Assembly: GCF_000026145.1 (NCBI RefSeq)
Contig: NC_009445.1
Coordinates: forward strand, 4,650,001-4,714,000
Source of the DNA: Bradyrhizobium sp. ORS 278
GTDB lineage: Bacteria > Pseudomonadota > Alphaproteobacteria > Rhizobiales > Xanthobacteraceae
Direction: 5' to 3'
DNA length: 64,000 nucleotides
Under the pieces are notes generated by a model. That model was not told the origin of the DNA. It did no database searches and worked only from the letters and a program-made list of their open reading frames with translations. Every line of letters begins with the position of its first letter. The stretch's first letter is position 1. Shown here piece by piece: positions 52,268 to 60,071 of the stretch. The translations under genes and the position numbers were made by a program.

Positions 52268-53569
52268 ATGCTGACCGATCGCCGCCCGATCCTGCTCGCC
52301 AATGCGCGCGTCATCGATCCCTCCCGCGACATCGACGGTCCCGGTGACGTGCTGATCGCCGACGGCGTCATCCGCGACCTCAAGCGCGGCATCGGCGCGG
52401 CCGGCGTGCCCGAGGGAACCGACGTCGTCAACTGCGCCGGCAAGATCGTCGCGCCCGGCCTGGTCGACATGTGCGCCTTCGTCGGCGAGCCCGGCCTCGG
52501 CCACCGCGAGACCTTCGCGAGCGCCAGCCAGGCCGCGGCGACCGGCGGCATCACCACCATCATCTGCCAGCCCGGCACCGAGCCGGTCATCGACAACTCC
52601 GCGACCGTCGACTTCGTTTTGCGCCGCGCCCGCGACACCGCGATCGTCAACATCCAGCCGATGGCGGCGCTGACCAAGGGGCTGCGCGGCGAGGAGATGA
52701 CCGAGATCGGTCTCTTGCGCGCCGCCGGCGCGGTGGCCTTCTCCAACGGCCATAGCAGCGTCATGAACGCCCAGGTGATGCGCCGGGCGCTGACCTATGC
52801 GCGCGACTTCGACGCGCTGATCGTGCATCACACCGAGGACCCCCACCTCGTCGGCGAAGGCGTCATGAACGAGGGCGAGTTTGCCTCGCGCCTCGGCCTG
52901 TCCGGCATTCCCGCCGCGGCGGAAGCCGTGGTGCTCGAACGCGACATGCGCCTCGTGGCGCTCACCAAGGGCCGCTACCACGCCGCAGCGCTGAGTTCGG
53001 TCGACTCGCTCGATGTGCTCAAGCGCGCGCGCGACGCGGGCCTCGCGGTCAGCGCCTCGGTGTCGATCAACCACGTCACGCTGAACGAAAACGACATCGG
53101 TCCCTACCGCACCTTCCTCAAGCTGACGCCGCCGCTGCGCACCGAGGTCGACCGCCGCGCGCTGGTCGAGGCGCTGGCCTCAGGGCTGATCGACGTCATC
53201 ATGTCCGACCACAATCCGCAGGACGTCGAGGTGAAGCGGCTGCCGTTCGCGGAAGCCGCCAGCGGCGCGGTGGGGTTGGAGACGATGCTCGCGGCCTCGC
53301 TGCGGCTGGTGCACAGCGGCGAGCTGAGCTGGACCACGCTGATCCGCGCGATGTCCACGCGGCCTGCGGAACTGCTCGGCCTGCCCGGCGGCACCTTGCG
53401 CGCCGGGGCGCCGGCCGACATCATCGTCATCGATCCGGACGTGCCCTGGATCCTCGATCCGGCCGACCTCAAATCGCTGTGCAAGAACACGCCGTTCGAT
53501 GAAGCCCGCTTCACCGGTCGCGTGGTCCGCACGATCGTCGGCGGCCGCACCGTGTTCGAACATGTCTGA
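52268..53569 (+). CDS. dihydroorotase homologue lacking the HxH zinc motif (PyrC'/PyrX-like)
   Basis: A 433-residue amidohydrolase-fold protein next to pyrB. In active dihydroorotases the strand-1 motif is D-x-H-x-H-x-R (GLVDMHVHLREPG); here residues 64-76 read GLVDMCAFVGEPG, so both metal-binding histidines and the substrate arginine are gone. Later sites are partly kept (HHTEDPHL, INHVTLNEND, MSDHNP with Asp314). This is the pattern of the non-catalytic PyrC' that is needed structurally for Pseudomonas-type aspartate carbamoyltransferase. It therefore probably assembles with PyrB, and a true pyrC should exist elsewhere. ATG 52268 is chosen by homology; it is usually annotated simply as dihydroorotase. 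Confidence 0.9.
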   Translation: MLTDRRPILLANARVIDPSRDIDGPGDVLIADGVIRDLKRGIGAAGVPEGTDVVNCAGKIVAPGLVDMCAFVGEPGLGHRETFASASQAAATGGITTIICQPGTEPVIDNSATVDFVLRRARDTAIVNIQPMAALTKGLRGEEMTEIGLLRAAGAVAFSNGHSSVMNAQVMRRALTYARDFDALIVHHTEDPHLVGEGVMNEGEFASRLGLSGIPAAAEAVVLERDMRLVALTKGRYHAAALSSVDSLDVLKRARDAGLAVSASVSINHVTLNENDIGPYRTFLKLTPPLRTEVDRRALVEALASGLIDVIMSDHNPQDVEVKRLPFAEAASGAVGLETMLAASLRLVHSGELSWTTLIRAMSTRPAELLGLPGGTLRAGAPADIIVIDPDVPWILDPADLKSLCKNTPFDEARFTGRVVRTIVGGRTVFEHV

Positions 53570-53599
53570 CGCCGGACGAAGCGTCGAGGGAGTCGCGTG

Positions 53600-54196
53600 A
53601 TGGGATCCGAAGCCATGCTGCCGGTCGCGCTGCTGATCGGCTATCTCCTCGGTTCCATTCCATTCGGCCTGATCCTGACCAAGCTCGCCGGCACGCAGGA
53701 TCTGCGCAGCATCGGCTCCGGCAACATCGGCGCCACCAATGTGCTGCGCACCGGCCGCAAAGGGCTCGCGGCCGCGACCCTGCTCGGCGACGCCCTCAAG
53801 GGCACGGCGGCGGTGATCATCGCCGGATATCTGGGCGGCTCGAACGCAGCGATGCTCGCCGGCCTCGGCGCGTTCCTCGGACATCTGTTCCCGGTGTGGC
53901 TCAAGTTCCGCGGCGGCAAGGGCGTGGCGGTCTATATCGGTATTCTGATCGGCCTGCTCTGGCCTTACGCGATCTTCTTCTGCCTTGTCTGGCTCGCGAC
54001 GGCATTCGCGTCCCGCTACTCATCACTTGCTGCACTCGTCGCGAGCGTGCTGACGCCGATCGTATTGTGGGCTTTCGGCCACACCGCGCTGGCCGCCTTG
54101 TTTGCCCTGCTCACGCTGTTACTCATTTACATGCACCGCGAAAACATCAAGCGTCTGCGGGCGGGCACCGAGAGCAAAATCGGCGCGAAGAAGTAA
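53600..54196 (+). CDS. plsY: glycerol-3-phosphate acyltransferase PlsY
   Basis: A 198-residue inner-membrane enzyme that acylates glycerol 3-phosphate with acyl-phosphate, the first step of phospholipid synthesis. The three PlsY motifs are visible: [14 protein letters not shown]...[17 protein letters not shown] (about 18-51), [12 protein letters not shown] (about 108-119) and the late [13 protein letters not shown] (about 180-192). About five membrane helices are present. A GTG directly before the ATG (53597) is an alternative start. It follows the pyrBC' pair by about 30 bases on the same strand and is probably co-transcribed. Confidence 0.95.
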   Translation: MGSEAMLPVALLIGYLLGSIPFGLILTKLAGTQDLRSIGSGNIGATNVLRTGRKGLAAATLLGDALKGTAAVIIAGYLGGSNAAMLAGLGAFLGHLFPVWLKFRGGKGVAVYIGILIGLLWPYAIFFCLVWLATAFASRYSSLAALVASVLTPIVLWAFGHTALAALFALLTLLLIYMHRENIKRLRAGTESKIGAKK

Positions 54197-54303
54197 TCAC
54201 TCCGGGCAAATACGGAAGATATGCGTCGCTGGCGGGGCTCACAGCGGCAGCGCCGCAACACCGCCACATGTTTAACTAATAAGTTAACGCACGACTCTGG
54301 TGT

Positions 54304-54328
54304 GAATCATGATTGGCTGTCATGATTC
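54304..54328. promoter_or_regulatory. perfect 9-bp interrupted palindrome upstream of the patatin gene
   Basis: gaatcatga (54304-54312) and its exact complement tcatgattc (54320-54328) flank 7 bases, 82 bases before the patatin ATG. It is AT-richer than its surroundings and lies after a possible TAAGTTAAC element. The size and symmetry fit a dimeric repressor operator; a terminator for plsY is less likely as no T-run follows. Confidence 0.45.
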
Positions 54329-54410
54329 CGGCATCTGATCACGCAACACCAAATTCGAGCGCTTCATCGCCGCGCGCGACGAACGCATTGATGAGGAGTC
54401 GGCGCAGCAC

Positions 54411-55694
54411 ATGTCCACACCGGTCCGTTCGAGCGCCAGCGTCCTTCTGTCCGCCGCGCAAATCTGGTCGACGGAGGATCCGTTCGGCTCCGCCAGCACC
54501 TCCGCCGAGCCGATCCCGGCCGCGGCGAGCGAGCCTGTGATCGCCGAGGCGCCGATCGCCGTGCGGGCGGATCTGCTCGTCGAAACCATCACCGCCATCG
54601 TCGAGCCGATGATCACGGCAACGACAGCACACGAGCCGAAGCCCGCCGAAACCCCGGAGCGCTCGCTCGCCGAGACCATCGCCAGCGCCACCCTGCCGCC
54701 GCCGCCGCGGACGTGGCCGCCGCGCAAGCTGTCGCTGGCGCTGCAGGGCGGCGGAACCTTCTCCGCCTTCACCTGGGGCGTGCTGGACCGCCTGCTGGAG
54801 GAGCCCGCCTGCGATTTCGACACGGTCAGCGGCGCCAGCGCCGGCGCGATCAATGCCGCGCTGCTCGCCAGCGGGCTCGCCCATGGCGGCCGCGACGAGG
54901 CGCGCAACCGGCTGGCGCTGTTCTGGACCCGGCTGATGGAAGAGGCCTCGTTCCGCGCGCTGATGGTGATCGGCGCGTTCTCGCCCGCCAGCAGCGCCGT
55001 GTCGTTCGGGTCCGGGCTGCGCGGCGGACGCGCCGACCCGCTCGATCTTGATCCACTTCGCGACATTCTGGCCGAGACGATCGACTTCGATGCCGTGCAC
55101 AGCGCAAGCGCGCCGCGCCTCCTGGTCGCCGCGGCCCGGATCCGCGACGGCCATCCGCAGCTGTTCCGCAACGCCGAGATCACGCCGGACGTGCTGCTCG
55201 CCTCGAGCTGTCCCGCCCCGCTGCACGCGGCCGTCGACATCGACGGCGAGGCCTATTGGGATGCCGGCCCCGTCGCCAATCCGCCGCTGATCCAGATCGC
55301 GCACGAGTCCAGTGCCGCCGACCTGCTGGTGGTTCAGGTCACGCCGGCCCGCGACGGCTACGTGCCCGTCACCTCCGCCGCGATCGATCGCCGGCTCGAC
55401 CAGATCTCGGCCAATGCCGTTCTCAACGCAGAGCTCGCCGCGCTCGAATGGGCCCGCAGCGACGGTCTGCATCCCCCTCGGGTTCATCGTCTGGCCGCCG
55501 AGGACGAGATCGACGCGCTCGCGCAGCGGGACGCCACCGACCTCGGCAGCGACTTCATCGCGACCCTGCATCAGCGCGGCCGCGACGCGGCCGATCGCTG
55601 GCTGCGCCAGGCTCCCATGGGCGCGACTTTGACCGTCCCGGACGAGCAGCCAGCCGCCATGACGGACGACACGCGCGAAGTGGCCCTGACGTAG
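54411..55694 (+). CDS. patatin-like phospholipase with a long N-terminal extension
   Basis: A 427-residue protein. The patatin domain starts near residue 105 with oxyanion-hole GGG (113-115), nucleophile Ser143 in GASAG and catalytic Asp284 in DAG (in place of the more usual DGG/DGA). It hydrolyses acyl esters of lipids. The first 105 residues are Ala/Pro/Glu-rich and probably disordered, without a signal peptide. After the domain a helical tail (to 427) follows. It stands between plsY and dprA, a lipid-gene neighbourhood. ATG 54411 is the only methionine before the domain in frame. Confidence 0.87.
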   Translation: MSTPVRSSASVLLSAAQIWSTEDPFGSASTSAEPIPAAASEPVIAEAPIAVRADLLVETITAIVEPMITATTAHEPKPAETPERSLAETIASATLPPPPRTWPPRKLSLALQGGGTFSAFTWGVLDRLLEEPACDFDTVSGASAGAINAALLASGLAHGGRDEARNRLALFWTRLMEEASFRALMVIGAFSPASSAVSFGSGLRGGRADPLDLDPLRDILAETIDFDAVHSASAPRLLVAAARIRDGHPQLFRNAEITPDVLLASSCPAPLHAAVDIDGEAYWDAGPVANPPLIQIAHESSAADLLVVQVTPARDGYVPVTSAAIDRRLDQISANAVLNAELAALEWARSDGLHPPRVHRLAAEDEIDALAQRDATDLGSDFIATLHQRGRDAADRWLRQAPMGATLTVPDEQPAAMTDDTREVALT

Positions 55695-55758
55695 CGCACC
55701 CTCTTCCCTGCGCCCTCGGGTTGTTCCATGTTGGGCCCTCTGCGAGGGGGGGCTTCGC

Positions 55759-56874
55759 GTGGACGCCATCAATCCAACCACCGAACTCAGCGCGACCGAG
55801 CGGCGCGACCGGCTACGCCTGATCCGCTCGGATCATGTCGGTCCGCGCACCTTCCGGGCCCTGCTCGACCAGTTCGGCACCGCGCGGCGCGCGCTGGATC
55901 GCCTGCCGGAGCTGGCCCGTCGTGGCGGCGCGAGCGCCGGCCGGATCTGCTCGATTGACGAAGCCGAAGCCGAGCTCGAGGCCTGCCGCCGGCAAGGCCT
56001 GAAGCTGCGGGCGCCGGAAGAGGACGGTTACCCGCCGCGGCTCGCGACCTGTGAGGACGCGCCGCCTTTGCTTGTCATCCGCGGCGACCGGGACACCCTG
56101 ACGCGTCCGATGATCGCCATCGTGGGATCACGCAATGCCTCCGCCGCGGGGCTCAAATTTGCTGGCCTGCTCGCGCATGAGCTCGGACAGGCCGGCTTCA
56201 TCATCATCTCCGGCCTGGCCCGCGGCATCGATCAGGCCGCGCATCGCGCCAGTGTCGCAAGCGGAACCGTCGCGGTGCTCGCCGGCGGCCACGACCGGAT
56301 CTATCCGCCCGAGCATGTCGACCTGCTCGGCGCCATCATCGGCAGCCATGGCGCCGCGATCTCGGAGATGCCGCTGGGCCATGAGCCCCGCGCGCGCGAC
56401 TTTCCCCGCCGCAACCGGCTGATCTCCGGCGCCTCGCTCGGCGTCGTCGTGGTGGAGGCTGCGCATCGCTCGGGCTCGCTGATCACCGCCCGCATGGCCA
56501 GCGAACAGGGCCGCGAGGTGTTCGCCGTGCCGGGATCGCCGCTCGATCCCCGCTCGGCCGGCACCAACGATCTCATCAAGCAGGGCGCGACCCTCGTCAC
56601 AACCGCCGCGGATATCATCCAGGCCGTCGGACCGATCATGGAGCGGCCGCTGCCCCTGTCGCTGCGGGAGCCGGACGAGGAGCTGTTCGCCCCCGATCCC
56701 GAGAGTCACGACCGCACACAGATCCTCGGCCTGCTTGGCCCGACGCCTGTGTCCATCGACGACCTGATCCGGATGAGCGGCCTGTCACCGGCCGTGCTGC
56801 GCATGGTGCTGCTCGAGCTCGAGCTGGCCGGCCGCTTGGAGCGGCACGGTGGCGGGATGGTGTCGCTGATCTAG
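55759..56874 (+). CDS. dprA: DNA-processing protein DprA
   Basis: A 371-residue protein that loads RecA on incoming single-stranded DNA during natural transformation. It has an N-terminal helical region, then the Rossmann-like DprA domain with [15 protein letters not shown] (about 120-134) and [16 protein letters not shown] (about 149-164), and a C-terminal winged helix (about 318-371). The start is GTG at 55759, preceded by GGGGG; the first ATG would be inside the domain. The order dprA-topA is highly conserved in proteobacteria, and dprA also occurs in species not known to be competent. Confidence 0.94.
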   Translation: MDAINPTTELSATERRDRLRLIRSDHVGPRTFRALLDQFGTARRALDRLPELARRGGASAGRICSIDEAEAELEACRRQGLKLRAPEEDGYPPRLATCEDAPPLLVIRGDRDTLTRPMIAIVGSRNASAAGLKFAGLLAHELGQAGFIIISGLARGIDQAAHRASVASGTVAVLAGGHDRIYPPEHVDLLGAIIGSHGAAISEMPLGHEPRARDFPRRNRLISGASLGVVVVEAAHRSGSLITARMASEQGREVFAVPGSPLDPRSAGTNDLIKQGATLVTTAADIIQAVGPIMERPLPLSLREPDEELFAPDPESHDRTQILGLLGPTPVSIDDLIRMSGLSPAVLRMVLLELELAGRLERHGGGMVSLI

Positions 56875-56885
56875 CGCCTGCGCCA

Positions 56886-57098
56886 TCAGCTCAGGCTGCG
56901 CTTGCTCCGTAGCCGCAGGTGCTCCTCAGCTTCGAGATTGGCCATGCGCAGGAGATAGTCGAGCATGTCGAGGTTATGCCGCTGCGCGAGCTGCGACAGG
57001 CTCGCCGTGACCTCGGCGATCAGCGCCGCCGCGGCATCGGGATCCTCCACTGACTCTTCTATATATGGGTCGCGTTTGTCCGCTTCCTTGGCCAACAA
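56886..57098 (-). CDS. small conserved-looking acidic protein (70 aa)
   Basis: Not recognised by name. The 70-residue, soluble, helical protein starts MLAKEADKRDPYIEESVEDP and has LDMLDYLLRMANLEAEEHLRLR near the C-terminus, a leucine-rich amphipathic helix suited to dimer formation. It lies on the opposite strand between dprA and topA, convergent with dprA (11 bases apart) and divergent from topA. Codon use fits the genome. Function unknown; a protein-protein adaptor is conceivable. Confidence 0.7.
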   Translation of the reverse strand: MLAKEADKRDPYIEESVEDPDAAAALIAEVTASLSQLAQRHNLDMLDYLLRMANLEAEEHLRLRSKRSLS

Positions 57099-57319
57099 CT
57101 CTATCCAAAGCCGGGTATTTTACGGAAAACATCGTCAAAAGAGCACGGTTCCAATTGCGCTCTTTACAACCTGATAGGTACTTCGCGAGCCCAGCGCAAT
57201 CGGGTTTCAACATCCCTCGATTTGACAGGAACCCCCTCACCACCCATGTTCGGATCAATGGGCCGAGCGCGAATCCCGCGAAACCGCCTTCAGTCCTTCC
57301 ACTAAGCTATTGGAATTAC

Positions 57320-60067
57320 ATGAATATCGTCATTGTGGAGTCGCCTGCCAAGGCCAAGACGATCAATAAGTATCTGGGCTCCTCCTACGAGGTTCTGGCC
57401 TCGTTCGGCCACGTCCGCGACCTCCCCGCGAAGAACGGTTCCGTCGATCCAGAAGAAAATTTCCGGATGATCTGGGAGGTCGACCCCAAGGCGGCCGGCC
57501 GACTCAACGACATCGCCAAATCCCTGAAGGGTGCGGACCGCCTGATTCTCGCCACCGACCCTGATCGCGAGGGCGAGGCGATCTCCTGGCATGTTCTGGA
57601 GGTCATGAAGGAGAAGCGCGCGCTGAAGGATCAGAAGATCGAGCGCGTCGTGTTCAACGCCATCACCAAGCAGGCCGTATCGGAGGCGATGAAAAACCCG
57701 CGCCAGATCGACGGCGCGCTGGTCGACGCCTATATGGCGCGCCGCGCCCTCGATTACCTCGTCGGCTTCACGCTGTCCCCCGTGCTGTGGCGCAAGCTGC
57801 CGGGCGCCCGCTCGGCCGGCCGCGTGCAGTCGGTGGCGCTGCGCCTGGTCTGCGATCGCGAACTGGAGATCGAGAAGTTCGTCCCGCGCGAATACTGGTC
57901 GCTGATCGCGACCCTCGCGACGCCGCGCGGCGACACGTTCGAAGCGCGCCTCGTCGGTGCCGACGGCAAGAAGATCCAGCGGCTCGACATCGGCACCGGC
58001 GCGGAAGCCGAGGACTTCAAGAACGCGCTGAACGCGGCGACCTATTCGGTCGCGACCGTCGACGCAAAGCCGGCGCGGCGCAACCCGCAGGCACCCTTCA
58101 CCACCTCGACCCTGCAGCAGGAGGCCAGCCGCAAGCTCGGCTTTGCGCCGGCGCACACGATGCGGATCGCGCAGCGGCTCTATGAGGGCATCGACATCGG
58201 CGGCGAGACCACCGGGCTCATTACCTATATGCGAACCGACGGCGTGCAGATCGCCCCCGAGGCGATCACCCAGGCGCGCAAGGTGATCGGCGAGATCTAC
58301 GGCAACAAATATGTGCCGGACAGCCCGCGCCAGTACCAGACCAAGGCCAAGAACGCCCAGGAGGCCCATGAGGCGATCCGCCCGACCGACCTGTCGCGCA
58401 AGCCGGCCGAGCTGCGCAAGCGGCTCGATGACGACCAGGCCAAGCTCTACGAGCTGATCTGGACCCGCACCATCGCGAGCCAGATGGAATCGGCCGAGCT
58501 GGAGCGCACGACCGTCGACATCGTCGCCAAGGCAGGCGGCCGCACCCTGGAGCTGCGCGCGACCGGACAAGTGATCAAGTTCGACGGCTTCCTCGCCCTC
58601 TATCAGGAAGGCCGCGACGACGAGGAGGACGAGGACAGCCGCCGCCTGCCGCAGATGAGCCAGGGCGAGGCGCTGAAGCGCCAGAACCTCGCGGTCACCC
58701 AGCACTTCACCGAGCCGCCGCCGCGCTTCTCCGAGGCGTCGCTGGTCAAGCGCATGGAGGAGCTCGGCATCGGCCGGCCCTCGACCTATGCCTCGATCCT
58801 CGATGTGCTGAAGGCGCGCGGCTATGTGAAGCTCGAGAAGAAGCGGCTGCATGGCGAGGACAAGGGCCGCGTCGTCATCGCTTTCCTGGAGAACTTCTTC
58901 CGCCGCTATGTCGAGTATGATTTCACGGCGGACCTGGAGGAACAGCTCGACCGCATCTCCAACAACGAGATCGCATGGCAGCAGGTCCTGAAGGACTTCT
59001 GGACCGGCTTCATCGGCGCCGTCGACGACATCAAGGATCTGCGCGTGGCGCAGGTGCTCGACGCGCTCGACGAGATGCTCGGCCCGCACATCTACCCGCC
59101 GCGCGAGGATGGCGGCGACGTCCGGCAATGCCCGACCTGCGGCACCGGCCGGCTCAATCTGAAGGCCGGCAAGTTCGGCGCCTTCGTCGGCTGCTCCAAC
59201 TATCCGGAGTGCCGCTACACCCGGCCGCTCGCCGCCGACAGCGAGGCCGCGGCCGATCGCATGCTCGGCCAGGATCCGGACTCGGGCCTCGAGGTCGCCG
59301 TCAAGGCCGGCCGGTTCGGGCCATACATCCAGCTCGGTGAGCAGAAGGACTATGCCGAGGGCGAGAAGCCGAAGCGGGCCGGCATCCCCAAGGGCACGCA
59401 GCCCTCGGACGTCGATCTCGATCTGGCGCTGAAGCTGCTGTCACTGCCGCGCGAGATCGGCAAGCATCCGGAAACGGGTTTGCCGATCACCGCTGGGCTT
59501 GGCCGCTTCGGACCCTTCGTCAAGCACGACAAGACCTATGCGAGCCTGGAGGCCGGCGACGAGGTATTCGACATCGGCCTCAACCGTGCGGTCACCTTGA
59601 TCGCCGAGAAGGTCGCCAAGGGTCCGAGCAAGCGGTTCGGCGCCGATCCCGGCAAGGCGCTGGGTGATCATCCCTCGCTCGGTCCGGTCGCCGTGAAGGC
59701 TGGCCGCTACGGCGCCTATGTCACCGCCGGTGGCGTCAACGCCACCATCCCCGGCGACAAGGAGAAGGACACGATCACGCTCGCCGAGGCGATCGCCCTG
59801 ATCGACGAGCGCGCCGCCAAGGGCGGCGGCAAGGCCAAGGCTCCGAAGAAGGCTGCGAAGCCGAAGGCCGCGGCCAAACCAAAGGCCGGCGGCGACGACG
59901 ACACGCCGAAGCCGGCGAAGAAGGCCGTCGCCAAGAAGGCCGCGGCCAAGCCGAAATCAGACTCCACCAGCAAGGCGCGTGCGCCGGTTGCGAAGGCCGC
60001 CAAGACATCGGCCAAGCCCGCCACCAAGGCCACGCCCAAGAAGAGCGCCGGCAAGGCCCGCGGATGA
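57320..60067 (+). CDS. topA: DNA topoisomerase I (type IA) with a Lys/Ala-rich tail
   Basis: A 915-residue enzyme that relaxes negative supercoils. The Toprim domain starts MNIVIVESPAKAKTINKYLG and has ATDPDREGEAI. The catalytic Tyr303 lies in GLITYMRTDG. One four-cysteine zinc finger (Cys604, 607, 625, 631) is followed by several cysteine-less repeats (GRFGPY.., GRYGAYV...). From about residue 832 there is a tail of more than 80 residues almost wholly Lys/Ala/Pro (AKAPKKAAKPKAAAKPKAGG...), as in actinobacterial and some rhizobial TopA, where it adds processivity. ATG 57320 is the family start. A 220-base leader separates it from the divergent small gene. Confidence 0.97.
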   Translation: MNIVIVESPAKAKTINKYLGSSYEVLASFGHVRDLPAKNGSVDPEENFRMIWEVDPKAAGRLNDIAKSLKGADRLILATDPDREGEAISWHVLEVMKEKRALKDQKIERVVFNAITKQAVSEAMKNPRQIDGALVDAYMARRALDYLVGFTLSPVLWRKLPGARSAGRVQSVALRLVCDRELEIEKFVPREYWSLIATLATPRGDTFEARLVGADGKKIQRLDIGTGAEAEDFKNALNAATYSVATVDAKPARRNPQAPFTTSTLQQEASRKLGFAPAHTMRIAQRLYEGIDIGGETTGLITYMRTDGVQIAPEAITQARKVIGEIYGNKYVPDSPRQYQTKAKNAQEAHEAIRPTDLSRKPAELRKRLDDDQAKLYELIWTRTIASQMESAELERTTVDIVAKAGGRTLELRATGQVIKFDGFLALYQEGRDDEEDEDSRRLPQMSQGEALKRQNLAVTQHFTEPPPRFSEASLVKRMEELGIGRPSTYASILDVLKARGYVKLEKKRLHGEDKGRVVIAFLENFFRRYVEYDFTADLEEQLDRISNNEIAWQQVLKDFWTGFIGAVDDIKDLRVAQVLDALDEMLGPHIYPPREDGGDVRQCPTCGTGRLNLKAGKFGAFVGCSNYPECRYTRPLAADSEAAADRMLGQDPDSGLEVAVKAGRFGPYIQLGEQKDYAEGEKPKRAGIPKGTQPSDVDLDLALKLLSLPREIGKHPETGLPITAGLGRFGPFVKHDKTYASLEAGDEVFDIGLNRAVTLIAEKVAKGPSKRFGADPGKALGDHPSLGPVAVKAGRYGAYVTAGGVNATIPGDKEKDTITLAEAIALIDERAAKGGGKAKAPKKAAKPKAAAKPKAGGDDDTPKPAKKAVAKKAAAKPKSDSTSKARAPVAKAAKTSAKPATKATPKKSAGKARG

Positions 60068-60071
60068 GAAA

